Origin: Typhlomys cinereus
Taxonomy: Eukaryota > Chordata > Mammalia > Rodentia > Platacanthomyidae
DNA: 64,000 nt
Assembly (NCBI GenBank): GCA_023101885.1
Contig: JALPQD010000089.1
Coordinates: forward strand, 2,961,087-3,025,086
Direction of reading: 5' to 3'
Both the position numbers and the translations under genes were made by a program. Below, one piece after another: positions 37,605 through 50,204 of this stretch (position 1 is its first letter; the number at the start of each line of letters is the position of its first letter). Below the pieces are notes generated by a model. The model made no database searches and had not been told where the DNA came from. It saw nothing but the letters and a program-made list of their open reading frames with translations.

Positions 37605-38170
37605 GTTTTTGTTCTTTTAGAGTTTCACACATGAATATAATGATTTGTGTCATTTTTCACCCTTTATTACCTGATCCCATCCTCCTTCCTTTACCCACTG
37701 CACACCTGCCTCCTCCCAACCAGGATTCCTCCTAATTTGATATTTTTCTGCACATGTGCTCCACTGAGTTTTATCTGGGTTGGTATTAATTGCATGTATC
37801 TGGGGACTTGCTCGATCATGCACAATGTATCAGTGGGTATGCCATTGAGGAAATTAGCTCCTCTTCCTCTCTTCTCCCATCCAGCGTTAACCTTCATTGA
37901 TCTCTCAGGAAAGTGTAGTGGCTCTTGAGAACTTTCCCCTTTGATGGTGAGTTGTCAACAGGCCAAAATTATGCAAGTCTTATGGGAAGCAGACATAGAT
38001 GCAGTGAGTTTATGGATGCAATAGTCCTGTCACATCCAGAAGACACTCTGGTATTCCTTTCTCCAGTCTCAGGTTTACATTCTTCCAATTATGGTCCCTG
38101 AACTTTGAGATGCAGGAGTGATTAAGATGATTAGGGCCCAGCAGTCATAGTTTTTTTCCTCTGAGCTTTG
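37605..38170 (-). repeat. Old L1 3' region, reverse strand (uncertain)
   Basis: CTTTCCCCTTTGATGGTGAGTTG, TGCAAGTCTTATGGGAAGCAGAC, GTGAGTTTATGGATGCAA and CATCCAGAAGACACTCT resemble rodent L1 3' sequence read in reverse. Confidence 0.45.
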
Positions 38171-39640
38171 GTCAGTTGTGAGTCTCTATACTTCTTTAAG
38201 CTTTTCACTTTAACAGATGTGTATTGAAACTATGCCAAAAGCCAGGTAGTGGACGTAGTCTATGAATAAGGCATAGTTCCAGTGTGGGGATCACAAATGT
38301 CCCCTAAGTACAAAGGTGTTTGTAACTAACAGATAGAATCCAGGAAGCCCTTTGAGGTTGGAACTGAGACCAGCAATACTTAGGCTACTCTTGAAACTCA
38401 GAAGAAAGTTCTTAGAACAGAGAAGCACAGTAAAATGTAACCAGGACAGAAAGAACCAGCACACAAGACAGGAAGGACAGCACCCTGGTGCCCACGGAAC
38501 CCAAGCAGGGCAACATTGTCTCAGGGCATCAGCATGGCACAAATCCTGGAGTCAGGAGAGAAGGCAAAGCAAAGTCACGTTCCAGGTCACGGAGGACCTT
38601 GGCCTTGAGAACTAGGGAAAGTCTTTGCAGGTTTTCATAGAGGTTGGCGTTTCAGCGGCCTTTGCCTCAGTGTGTGATCAGTCTCCAAAAGGAGATAACA
38701 TTAGACACCAGGAGTCCATTTCAGTAATGCAACTGATAGATCAGGAAGGTCTGAGCAGGAACACAGAGGACCTCAGAAAGGAGAAAAGAAACCCAGAAAA
38801 TATTTAGTAGCGTTGGGCAGGGAGAAGAGGACGGGGTGGAAGACAGTGTAGCATGCAGCACCCACATCACAATTAGCTGAGACACTTATGAAAAATAGAA
38901 GTGTCCAGGTTCAGCATCAGGCCTGTAAAATCAGATTTTCTGGGATGTATTTTAAGCAAGTTGCTCAGAGGTTCTATTGGACATGTGAGACACACAGGCA
39001 AGGGGGAAGGAAAGGCTTGATATCAGACAGAATGACGTATCTAGTGGATGGACATGATCCAGATACATTGTATATATGTGTATGAAATATTCTAAGAATA
39101 AAAATACATAAATAAAAATTTTGAAAATTTAAAAATGCATAAAATGGCAATCATATGATATAACATAGAAAAAAATTCCTAGACTTAGAACTCTAATAAG
39201 TACCTTTCTCACCCTGTTGATGTATACATGCATCTCACACTGACCACTAAATGAACTAGAATATAAGTGCTTCTTAGCAGCACTCCACTCATAACTTTTG
39301 GCTCCCTTGTACACAGGTGAAGAGGATGGAAGGGCTACACAAACTTTGCCCCACACTCCCTTGAACAAGGACTGGTTTGCCCACATACTAGCTGACTTTG
39401 TGGATAAATAGAAAGCTTCCCACATGCTAACTCTTGTGGCCAAGAAGGTGAAGTCAGGCTACAAGCATGAGCTCAGTCCCCTACCCTGAACTGCCATTAG
39501 CTGCACATCTGAAATGTTACTCAATTCTTTGCCATAGTGTATAGCTACTTGTAGAAAATTCTGAAACATTCTTGATTGGCACTTCACTGGCAAACCACTG
39601 CATTCTGGTTAGTGTGCTAGTTATTCATAACATTTGTTTG
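38171..39640. other. Intron sequence, nothing recognised
   Basis: No exon or named repeat. A/T-rich low complexity lies at 39080-39140. Confidence 0.4.
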
Positions 39641-39643
39641 TTG

Positions 39644-39824
39644 CTTCCTCCTCCTCCTTCTCTTCCTTCTCCTCCTCTTCCTCCTCCTCCTCCTCTTTCT
39701 CCTTCTTCTCCCCCTCCTTCTTCTCCTCTTCCTCCTCCTCCTTTTCCTCTGTTTCCTTTTCCTCTGCTTTCTCCTCTTCCTTCTCCTCCTCTTCCTTCTC
39801 CTCCTCTCCCTCCTTCTTCTTCTT
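39644..39824. repeat. Polypyrimidine (TCC/TTC)n tract
   Basis: 181 bases containing only two purines (39751 and 39765), built from TCC, TTC and CTCCT units. The proline, serine or arginine/lysine reading frames across it are repeat artefacts. Confidence 0.97.
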
Positions 39825-39914
39825 GAGTTCTGCAACAGTCTAGGACATAACAAGGTCATAAATAAACACTCTATCATAATACTATGCTCCCAACCCATTC
39901 TACAGAGATTTTCT

Positions 39915-40045
39915 TAACATTGCTACTTACAGTAACATTGGGAATTAATTATTATTAGTGTGTCCATATTGCAGATGAAATAGCTGAAGTTTAGAAGGAA
40001 GAAAAATTTTCAAACTTAGTAAGTAGCATAGTAGGATCTATACTA
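39915..40045 (+). repeat. MIR remnant
   Basis: ATTATTAGTGTGTCCATATTGCAGATGAAATAGCTGAAGTTTAGAAGG and AAACTTAGTAAGTAGCATAGTAGGATC follow the MIR core. Confidence 0.6.
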
Positions 40046-40687
40046 TGACAAGATTCTTGTGCGTGCAAAATAGAATAATGGAGTATTGAAAGAATTCTTC
40101 TATGTGAACTAACTCTAGATGCTATTAGCTAATTCTGTTCATTCAGTGAATGATGCCAGGACTAAAGTTATGTAAATAGAAGTGTAATTTGTGGTTTTAT
40201 TAATGGCAGAAGTAGTTTTGTCAGATGAGAACATGAGCCTTTGTTAAATTTGCTTCCTGCTCTTAATTCAGAATGTTGAATGTTATTCAGAACACTTGGC
40301 TCAAACCGATTGCTACTTTGGAGTTTATCCATGCATAAATTCTGGTTCACTGTAAGGATTCCTTTGATTTGACTTAAGGTAAAAAGACCTGAAATCATAT
40401 TATAGAACTCGTGGGCTTTACTTTGCCAAAGATTTAACTAACAGGAAGCTTAAGCAGTGATAGGAAGAGACAAAGATTCCCAGGGACTGCTGACATCAGT
40501 AATTACACTCAGGACTCTAGCAAGTAAAAATAGCCTAATGTGCCCCCTTTTGACTGCACACTGTTTTATGTGGATAGAATGTCTTGTTTTTAATGATATA
40601 TCTTGTAATGTGTGAAAAAAGTTTTAGTGATAGCTTCCAGTGTGTCTCTAAAGTGGGGAGAGGAATACTTTTAATGACTTTGTAAGA

Positions 40688-40856
40688 AAGGGGACACTGA
40701 TAGACAGCTCAACAGTTAAAGCACTTTGTCACAAGTAAAAAGAACAGAGTTCGAGTCCCCAGATCTCTCATAAAATATAGGGTGGGTGTAGAAGGCCACC
40801 TGCCTTCCAGCTGTGGAAGGCAGAGTCTGGGACACACACACACACACACATACATG

Positions 40857-40906
<50 letters not shown>

Positions 40907-40922
40907 ACCCAAACACACATAC
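40688..40922 (+). repeat. tRNA-derived SINE variant with long (CA)n
   Basis: A diverged head (TAGACAGCTCAACAGTTAAAGC) with an intact B-box-like GAGTTCGAGTCCCC leads through a short body into (CA)n (40832-40903). Confidence 0.7.
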
Positions 40923-40974
40923 ATGTGAAAATGGGGGAGGGGAAGAAGGAAGAGTTGATATTAGGTTATTCTTT

Positions 40975-42415
40975 TTTTAGTTTATTTTTAAATATTTTAA
41001 ATTCCTAGTTATACATGCTCCTTGCCTGTCTCATTTTACCTTCCCTTCCCCCCTCCCTTCTCTCCCTTATAAGGGAGAACATGCAACATCTGGCTTTCTG
41101 TGCTTAGAATACTTCACTCAGTTGACTTCTCTGAGTCCATGACTTTGCTCTTGTAAATAGAGCCGCAATGAACATGGATGTGCATGTGTCACTATAGTAT
41201 GATGAAGTTATTTTGGGGAAATATTCTTAGCAGTGGTATAACAGGGTCATATGGCATTTCAGTTTTTAATTTTTTTAGGAACTGCCATACTGATCTCCAT
41301 AGTGATTGTACAAGCCTGCAATCCTACCAGCAGTGTATGAGGGTTCTTCCCACATCCTCTCTAGCATGTATTGTTGTATGTATTTTGGATTTTCACCATT
41401 CTGATGAGGGTGAGATGATGTCTGTAGGTAATTTTGATTGGCATTTCCCTAATGGCTAGGGAGATGGAACATTTTTTAAGGTACACGCTAGGCATTTTAA
41501 TTCGATCCTGGGAAAAGTTTCCATTAACTTCAAGGTCTGTTTTCTAATTGAACTATTTACCTCCATAGTGTTTAATTTTTTGAGCTCTTTGTCCACTTTG
41601 GATATTAGTCCCTTTTCAGATGTGTGGTTAGTGAAAATTTTCTCCTATTCTATGGGCTGTCTTTTTGCTCAGTTGACAATATCTTTAGCTAAACAAAAGC
41701 TCTTTAATCTCATGAGATCCCATATGTTGAGTGTTTGTTCTATTTCCTGAGCTATTGGCCTAGTGTTGACCCAGGCCAATCAGTTCAAGGGAATTACCTA
41801 TTCTTTCTTCTAGGATTTTTATAGTCAAGTAAGGATTCCGTTTCAATTTTCTGCATGTAGATAACCGAGTTTTGCCAGCATCATTTGTTGAAAATGCTGT
41901 TCTTTTTCTATTGAGTTTTCTGAGCCTCTACGTCAAAAATCAACTCTTATCCATTGATCTATGTGTCCATTTTGGAACCAGTACTATGCTGCCTTTATTA
42001 CTACAGATTTGTAGTAGAGATTAAGGTCTGGCATGGTGATTCCTCTAGCAAAGTTTTTATTATTCAGGATTACTTTAGCTACCTTAGGCCTTTTCTGTGT
42101 CCATGAGAATTCTAAGATTGCTTTATCAATCTCTGTGAAGAATTGCCTTGGGATTTTGATTGGTATAGCATTAAAACTGTATATTGCTTTTGGTAGGATG
42201 ATCATTTTTATAATGCTAGTTCTACCGATCCAGGAGCATAGGAGATCTTTCCTCTTTCTGGTATTTTCTGAAATTTCTTTCTTTGGGCTTTTAAAGTTTT
42301 TATTGTACAGGTCTCTCATTTCCTTGGTTAGATTTATGCCAAGGTATTTCATTTTTTTAGGGGCTATGGTAAATGGGATTATTTCTCTTAAAGAAAAATC
42401 ATCCCTCTAGACCTC
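40975..42415 (-). mobile_element. L1 fragment, reverse strand
   Basis: The left half reads as reverse-strand L1 3' sequence (AACTGCCATACTGATCTCCATAGTG, GCATTTCCCTAATGGCTAGGGAGATGG). The right half encodes the C-terminal part of ORF2. No poly-T tail is present at the left edge, so the 3' end is truncated or decayed. Confidence 0.85.
41984..42352 (-). pseudogene. L1 ORF2 C-terminal remnant (reverse-transcriptase protein)
   Basis: A 122-codon open frame on the reverse strand beginning [20 protein letters not shown]. It also contains [28 protein letters not shown] and [13 protein letters not shown], hallmark motifs of the region after the L1 reverse-transcriptase domain. Intact ORF2 is about 1,275 residues, so this is a dead fragment. 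Sequence downstream of it on the reverse strand still looks L1-like but is broken by stops. Confidence 0.9.
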
Positions 42416-44409
42416 CCCCCATGAACCATGTCCTTTCGTGATGATGTCAGCAAATTCACCATCTGTGAAGTAAAGATAAGTTTATAGATTAAAAATTATA
42501 TATATATATATATGGAAAATGTTTGTATAGCATAACAATGACATTCCAAATGCACCTGTGATTCATGACGGTCTTTTCTCCCAGTACCATCTTCGATGTG
42601 GCTTTTGTGTGGACATGTCCCTGCAGTTGGACATGTGGGTGATGGAGAACTCTTCACCGCCTCTTGTGTGACTCTGCACAGGGCCCACAGCCCAACCCCA
42701 CTGCCGAGATCACTGCTCGCTCTTCACAGCCACCCAGCTTCAAGCACAGAGACCCGCAGGCTGCAGTCACTGAAGCGGCTCGTAGCCCTCAGCCTTCAGG
42801 TGTCCGGGTTAGGTCCCCGAGCCCACCTTTGACAATCCACCCCCTCCCGGCCTCACAGAGGTGCAGCGCTGGGCTCTCTTCCTCCTAGCAGCAGGTGGCT
42901 GCCTGGAACAGCACCCTCCCATGACTTCCACGTGCCCCCACCCCCGTTGATCCCTATTTTAAATCTTCTGTGGGTGGAGAAATCCCTGGCGTGAGCTCTG
43001 GCGGCTTGTCTTGGCTTCCCATTCTTGCTGTTCACAGCTGCCTGTGATGGCATAGTAAGGAGATGCATGTGCCACACTTCACTGGCAGAGGTTTTAGAAC
43101 TTTTCCATCAGCTGCAAAATTCTCCAGGACTTGGAGTCTGAATACTGCCTAAGTGGTAAAAGGGCAGTTTCTGAAAGCTGTGATTTTTTTCTGTAGGAAA
43201 ATATGCATTGCTCCTTGCTCACTGTTTCTTCTCAACTCTCTGTCGCCGGTACCTCTGCACAGAATTCTTCTCCTACGTCTTTCCCACCATTCCTCTGAAC
43301 CCCACTTCTGTCCAAATCCCACACAACTTCTTCCCATTGGTGCTTCCTTCATGTGGAAGGAAGGGTCTCTGAGAGGGGAGGGGCAGAGGCCAAAGGGTGG
43401 CTTTGTGCTGTCCCTTTAGGCAGACCACTCTGCAACTGCTCCGGCTTTGCTGCTTCTCTACCTGCCCATTCTCCACTCCCTGCCATATCTCTCTCGTATT
43501 TCTGAGCTTACCTGGCTTCCCCACCTCCCTCCTTGGTGCGCTGACAGTCTGTGGGGTCCCCTCCTCTATAGCAGGAGCACTCATGTCGTGTACCAGAATC
43601 CACTTCACGTGTCTGTGCAGAGTAACAGGCTCCATTCCAACATTTCATACATGCACATGAAGTGCTTCGAGCGTGTTCACCCTCTAATACCCTTCCAGGG
43701 CTCCCTCTACCTTTCCTTCCACATCCCTGAAAGTCTCCCTTTAACAGGTCCTATCCTTAATTAATTTCTTTCCCAATTCAACAAATAGGAGAAAATTTAA
43801 CCTTCATTTTATTCAGCAAGCACTAGCCAGTAAGTGAGTTTTTAATATTCCTTCTTTCCTTCCCTGCATACTTTACTCTGATCGCTTTGTTCAGCTGCAG
43901 GGCTGACTATCATATTTGGTAAAGTCAACACATGACAACTGATTGATGATGAGACGACTGTCATTTACTGATCACGTACAACAGCCCATCCCTGCTTGAA
44001 TTGCACTTACTGCAATCCAATTATCACAATGATTAAGATGGAGCTATAGTATTCCAGGTCTCGACTCTCTCTCTGGTAGGCGTGGCTGACAGACTGGCTT
44101 ACGATGGTCTCCAGTTCCACTCATGTTCCTTCAAGAGATATAATTTCATTCTTCTTTAGGGCTGAATAAGCCTCCATGATGTACACATACAATGTTTTCT
44201 TACTCCATCCCAATGAAGTTGTTTCTGCTAGAGTATGTGCTCTTCAGACTCGAGAATGAGCATGAAAATGTCATTATTACACAGTTTCCCAGGCATGGTG
44301 CAAGACCTCAACCACGTTTTCCCACATTGCAGAATACGGTTCTGTGAAAACCGTGTTTCAACAAGGAGGAAAATTCTTTTGCAGGCATAAATAACAGTAA
44401 TAGCTTATT
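42416..44409. other. Intron sequence with a GC-richer block at about 42590-43060
   Basis: A (TA)n run lies near 42490-42512. The block 42590-43060 is richer in G+C and CpG than its surroundings. Open frames inside (such as 42596-42832) show no recognised domain. I see no exon. Confidence 0.4.
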
Positions 44410-44449
44410 CTCTCTCTCTCTCTCTCTCATTCTCTTTCTCGGTGTTTGT

Positions 44450-44497
<48 letters not shown>

Positions 44498-44711
44498 AGA
44501 GGACACCGAGCCCAAGGGCGGACATCAGGAATCACTCTGGATTACTTAACTTCTTATTGTTTTGTTTTGGAGTTTCCCAGACTCTGCCTTCCAGAGCTAG
44601 AAGTGCAGGCCACCGCCATTTCCACCATTCTTATGTGGGTTTTGGAATCCAAACTCAAGTCCTTTGGCTTTCATGGCAAAGGCTTAATCCTTGAGCCATC
44701 TCTCCAGCCCA
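44410..44711 (-). repeat. tRNA-derived SINE (family A), reverse strand, with (CT)n and (GT)n
   Basis: (CT)n (44410-44428) and (GT)n (44448-44494) precede the body AATCACTCTGGATTACTTAAC, GGAGTTTCCCAGACTCTGCC and the head complement TTAATCCTTGAGCCATCTCTCC. Confidence 0.85.
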
Positions 44712-45595
44712 TCTCTCTGGCTTTAAAATGGCATGTGACTTACAGTACCAGTGTCACCCAACAATCATTTGGGTCTGGGGCAGAAATAAGGCTGCTGTGC
44801 TGTGAGCATAGACGAGGGAGACGTGCTCTCAAATGACAGTGTTGGAGGCTTCGAGAAGTTCAGGTTCTTGACACATGTGTACATACTTTTTTATTGCCTG
44901 GATCTTTACAGTCTAAATGTTCCAGGAAGTCTCTGTTCTTTTATCTGTTACTCTTCAAGATTTAGGAAGTAGTATTTGATTTCTGTCTTTCGACCCCACC
45001 CCTCCCTCACCTGTTAAAGCTCCTGGGTACTTCACATTGCTGTCCCAGTAGAAACGTGACCCACTTCCTGGCCGTTTGCTGAGAAAATGCAGCTCACTTG
45101 CATCTGAAATGCATCTCACAGTAAGAATTCAGATGCAATAAAAGACATGGACTAGATCAAAGAGCCCAAGGCAGAAACCAAAGCTCTGTGCCCCTCCCAG
45201 CCTCTTAACCCACCTGCCCCCAGAAAATCCCAATTGCTGAAACTCGCTCCACACAGGACTACAGTCGTAGAGGGCTTTGCCTCTATTTATAAGCTCCCAA
45301 AGAATTGTTCAGTCAGGCTCAGCATGATGAAACATATTTCTGATCTTAGGCTTGGCTGGTTAGCTTGCCCCCAGCCACTTCTGGGTCACCCACCCTGTAC
45401 CGTGCTTTGGATGGCGGGGAGAGGAAGTGCAATAATCACTCCTGACACGCATCATCATCATCCTAGGAGTGAAGCTGAGCACCTCCACGCTCTTCCTGCC
45501 GAGGGAGGAAGAGAGGCAGGTCAAGGAGGGAGAGGGTCAGAAGGCGACACATCTATGCAAAGTGGATTCTGGCTTAAAGGTCCTTCCATCCAGTT
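44712..45595. other. Intron sequence, nothing recognised
   Basis: No exon or named repeat. Confidence 0.4.
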
Positions 45596-45599
45596 TCGT

Positions 45600-45695
45600 C
45601 TTTGACAGAGAACAGAAGCTGAAGCTTCAGGAAGGGAAAGTGACTTTCCCCAAGCTCTGGTAGTTAGATGGGCCCAAGGTCATAAAGCCAGTGAG
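45600..45695 (+). repeat. MIR remnant
   Basis: AAGCTTCAGGAAGGGAAAGTGACTTTCCCCAAGCTCTGGTAGTTAG resembles the MIR core. Confidence 0.5.
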
Positions 45696-46018
45696 TTCCT
45701 TCAAATAGCAAAAGTCTCTCAGAAGGAAAGTGCGTCCTGAAGAAAGGCAACCACTGTGGGCCTGTCAGACCCAGGACTTGGTTCTTACACCTGCTGTGTC
45801 CACTCTGCATATACCTTATAAACAGGTCGGACGTGTGTGGTCATCAGCGTAAGTTACCCTGGAAGCCCATTTTTTAGCCTGATTGTTGTCTCTCTGACAG
45901 CAAGCATGCAAGTTGGCTTCTCAGCTCCTGAGACCAATGTCTTTCCAGCATGGAAATGTTTCCTCTTCTAACTTTTGGAAATTTTTCAGTAATATGCATT
46001 CTGTTTTAATTATTTTTT

Positions 46019-46368
46019 AAAAGTTGGGTTTCCGGGGCTGGAGAGGTGGCTAGGGGTTAAGCCTCTGCCTTGCAGGCGGAAGGTCCTGAGTTCGGATCCC
46101 AGATCCCATGTATAGACGCCAGGCGGAAGCAGGGGGGGGGGGGAGCTGTGCTTCTGGTCCTGGTAGGGCGGAGCCTGTGAATCCGGGGCAGAAGGAGGTG
46201 GAGGCATCCATGGTGGTCGTGAATTCGTCCGTGGTTCTACACACCCACAGACACACACACACAGACACACACACACACAGACACGCGCGCGCACATACAC
46301 ACGCACATGCGCACAGTTGAATAAATAATAATAATAAAAATAAATAAATAAATAAAAGTTGGGCTTCC
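46019..46368 (+). repeat. tRNA-derived SINE (family A) with target-site duplication
   Basis: A young-looking copy: head GGGGCTGGAGAGGTGGCTAGGGGTTAAGCC, B-box-like GAGTTCGGATCCC, an internal G run, a CA-rich end and an AAATAAATAAAT tail. AAAAGTTGGGTTTCC (46019-46033) and AAAAGTTGGGCTTCC (46354-46368) are its flanking duplication, with one mismatch in 15. Confidence 0.9.
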
Positions 46369-46379
46369 ATGGATGGGTG

Positions 46380-47337
46380 GGTTCGGGAGTTTTTCCTTCA
46401 ATCGCTGGCTGATGGTACCTACGGTGGACAGTTGCTTTGGCCAGAGCAGGCTTAGCCATCTACGTCTTCGCAAGAATCTCTGAGTTACAGCAAATGGCAG
46501 CAAGATAGAAAACCAAAATGAAAAGAAAATTAACATAGAAATTAAGAATCAGCAGTGTGGCCAGCATCCATTATGAGCTTGTTTTCCGTTGATCACATGG
46601 GCATTTAAAGCATGTATCATTGATGAAACGATCTTGGAAATAACAAGCGTCAGGAATGCATAGAGCATTCTGAGTTTTCATTTGGCTTCCAGACCCTGTG
46701 GACTATTGTATAAACTTTAGAATCAGGGGAATTAATGACAAAATGCCAGATGATTCCAGATATACAAAGCAACGACTGGGAGTCACAAAGCCTGGCAATT
46801 TCCTCTAGAGACTGACATGCCAGTTGCCCAAGCAAATGGCACATTATCAGAAGATTTTATTAAGTTTTATCATCTTTTTCACTAGTTCCAATTATGAATC
46901 TATAAATGAAGACCAGATTGTTAAGGGCTCAGCAGAAAGTTTGGCACATAATATAAACAGTAGACACAACATAAACTTAGTAAAAAAGTGAATTACTAAT
47001 AAGTAAAAGTTTACTAATAATTTAGTGACTTATAAATAAAATAGTGGTCTCCTAGCTGTCAATGATGTGGAAGTTCCATCCCTTTGAAGACCTTGAAGAC
47101 AGCCACTAGAAATGTCAACTAGTCACACAAAATTTAGAGTTTGTAAAGCAGATAGGACAGAGTAAGACCTTCAGCTGTGGCAAACAGTGCAGAGTTTTTC
47201 TCACATTCACCATCTGTGGTCCCACATACTTTGCATGGTAACAATAAACTCAACCAGACTAAGTTTACCAAAGCTAGTCTGACGCCCTCCGTTCTTCTAC
47301 CAAAACAAGTAAATAAAAATCTGACAGAGTTTTAAAA
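46380..47337. other. AT-rich intron sequence, nothing recognised
   Basis: No exon or named repeat. Confidence 0.4.
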
Positions 47338-48243
47338 GAATCTCTAGGTATCAAGGAGACAACCAACAACTTTCCAATTGAATACAAGACCCTCTTGTCA
47401 GAGTAGAACACATTCCTGTTACTGTAAACTAGAACAAAAATCTAAAAATGGGAAGGAAATAGATCTCTAGGGAAAACAACCTATGAACCTGTAGGTAGGA
47501 AGACAGTACACAGAACTGCTCTGTAAATAGCTGTTATTATACCCATAGATTGGAAGAACATTTTACAGAAGTAGAGGATCTCAACACCCTGACAGGATGC
47601 AGCCTAGGGCAGTAGAAGTGCAGTGAAGTGGACAGCAGCGACCAGCCATTATACAGTGTACCACTGACTCAGCAAGGCTCACCCAGAATCAGACCAACCT
47701 AATCTCTCCCTGTCTTAAGGTTTTGGGAACCTCGAAGAAGAGGAGGTGATTATAAGACCCTAAAGATGAGAAGGTTCAGTGTTGAGCAAGACATTCCACT
47801 CAAGGCAGGATTTCTGCATCTAGGAACTCACTACAGTGAGACTTGTCCCTACCTGACCTGCATAGTGACTGACATACCAACAAACCCCCATAGACTACCT
47901 AGGAGAGAGAACACACAGTGGAAACCTTGGCGACTAAAGCCAGATGAGTAAAGGGAAATGCCCCTATTAGTGGTGGCCTGAAGAGAGGCAACTTGGTATG
48001 CCAGAGAGGCCTGAACCCCTACAAGAGCAGCCAAAGGGAACCCTGGGGTTCATAGAAGCATACAGGCAGGAGGGTGGGAGGGAGTGGGAGGGATTGATGA
48101 AGGGATAGGAGGGAGGGACCGTGGAGGGAAGCAGGGATGAGTACTCAATATAATTGTAAAATTTGAAAATAAAATAATAATAAAAAATGCCTCAAATGCA
48201 AATAAAAAGGTTCATTTATATTTAAAAAAAAGGAATCTCTAGG
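47338..48243 (+). mobile_element. Truncated L1-type insertion with target-site duplication
   Basis: The 884-bp insert (47349-48232) ends in a G-rich stretch (GGAGGGTGGGAGGGAGTGGGAGGG) and an A-rich tail (AAAATAAAATAATAATAAAAAATG). The direct repeat GAATCTCTAGG flanks it at 47338-47348 and 48233-48243. It has no intact reading frame. The 3' end is L1-like. The 5' part I do not recognise. Confidence 0.7.
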
Positions 48244-48384
48244 CCATTTGAGAATATCTGTCAGTGGTGTTGATGGTTTATGTTTTATCTGCCCATTTGT
48301 AAGCAAACACCTTAGGAACTAAACAACTTAGGGTCTATTCTTGGCTTATATTTCTCGATTTTGCTTCACCAGCATGTTGGAGAG

Positions 48385-48680
48385 TCCATACCAACATCAG
48401 GAGCTGATTCCCTGGGGAATAGGCCACTTTATATACACACAAGAGCTGAGGGAGGGACATATGTTTTCTCACTTGCTAACATGTCTGTATACCAGCTCAT
48501 TCCTTCTTATCCACCTACCCGGGGAGTAGTCCCACCCACTATGGGCTAGTTCTTCCCACAGCTATTAAATTATCTGCCACAGGCTTGCTCAGGACTTGCC
48601 TTAATTATTAATTCTTCACAGATGTGCCTATAGGCTCAGCCCTCAATTATAAACACAACTGTATCTAATTGGCCCATGAG
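48385..48680 (-). repeat. LTR-like dispersed repeat, family B
   Basis: AGTCCCACCCACTATGGGCTAGTTCTTCCCACA and AGGCTCAGCCCTCAATTATAAACACAACTG parallel the copy at 32385-32640. Confidence 0.55.
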
Positions 48681-49485
48681 TAAAACCAAAAAAAAAAAAA
48701 AACCTTTCCTTATCCAGTAAATTAGAGCAATATTGGCCCAACACTCAGAAATGTTCTTTAATAGTTATCTTTATGTGTCTCTGGAGTCAACGCCCAGAAT
48801 TAGAAATGTATTGCTTCCATATATTTTGTTGCCTCAGATTTTAAAGATTAATGGAGGTTTATACTTTTGTGACAAATACCAGCTTTTGGAAAAGTCAGCT
48901 TTCGAGAAGGGACCTTGACAGCAAAAGAAAGGAATTTAATTGCCCCACTGTACGATGTATCATATTCTTTCATTAAGAGACAGAATAAATCTTGCCTTTA
49001 GCTAACAGTCTTAAAGTTTTCTTCATAAACACTTTACATCATAATGAGAATAATTAAGACAGCATAAGATTGTCGAAAGGCAGAAGGAGGAAGAACTTGA
49101 ACACATCATTGGACCAGCTATAAATGAAAAATAAGTGGTTGCTAGAGAAAACGTCAATCAATACATTTCACTTGAAAGCAATCGATGTGTCAAATTTTTT
49201 AAACGATCCATAATTTTGAATTCAGTAATCAGCTTCTAGGAACCTATCCCAAGAAAATAATTTAAAATATAATAAATGTTGCTTCACTGCAATTGAGAGT
49301 ACTTAGAATTGGAAAGCAACAGACATAATTGACAATATAGGAATGCTTAAGCTAGCTGAGATAAATTCTCTTGATGAAATATTATGTTTGCACAATACAT
49401 TGATTTGGAGTTATCTTTCTTTGTGATAAATTACTTTCTACTTTTGGCATGTAATATTGGACCCAAAGTAGTTTTTGGAAACATT
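48681..49485. other. AT-rich intron sequence, nothing recognised
   Basis: No exon or clear repeat. Confidence 0.4.
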
Positions 49486-49697
49486 TCCTTTTCTAACTTT
49501 TGGGCATCTTTAATTGGTATTCATTCTTTTTAAAACATTAAATTACTAATTCAGTCTCTTAGCTGTTATTTGTCTACCTATTTTTAATTGTCTTTCTTTT
49601 TTTCCTAAATGAGTTTTGCTAGTTCTAGGCATGTTCCTAGTTTATCTAGTTATCTAAATGGTATGCGATTTTTTTCAGTAAGGTCAATTTTCATGTT

Positions 49698-49790
49698 TTT
49701 TAAAGATACAGTCTCACTATCTTGTCCAGACTGGCCTTGAACCCACACTCTTCCATAATTAGCGTCTGACATGCTAGGCCTGGGCTTGTT
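49698..49790 (-). repeat. B1/proto-B1 SINE fragment
   Basis: AGATACAGTCTCACTATCTTGTCCAGACTGGCCTTGAACCCACACTC is the reverse strand of the 7SL-derived B1 body (ctatgtagcccaggctggccttgaactcac). Confidence 0.7.
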
Positions 49791-50146
49791 CCTAATGGCT
49801 AAGTCTTCTCTTGATCCTTCTCAATCTGGCTAAAGGCTTTTCAGTTTTGTTAATTATTTCAAAGAATCAATTTTTGTTTTTTCCTGGTTTTTTTATTGTT
49901 TTCCTTTTCTTCATTTCATTAATTTCAGCTTTCACCTCTATCATGATCTTTTTCCTCTTTGTTTAATGGTTTCATTTGGTTTCATTATATAATCTTAAGA
50001 CAAAGATTAGATTATTATTGCTTGAAGATCTTTCTATTACAGACATTAAACATTTCATTATAAACATATAACATTTTGCTACAGATCATTGTATTGTATA
50101 CATTTAACATTCTGTTATAGATCATTTTCTATAGACATATAGTATT

Positions 50147-50172
50147 CTGTTACAAATCTTTCGTGTGTGTGC

Positions 50173-50204
<32 letters not shown>

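Noticed and set aside
39572..39898. Proline-, serine- and arginine/lysine-rich open frames on both strands
   Set aside because: They are produced by the (TCC/TTC)n tract. All frames of such a tract are open.
41984..42352. A functional reverse-transcriptase gene
   Set aside because: It is about a tenth of ORF2, lacks the catalytic part and is surrounded by broken L1 sequence.
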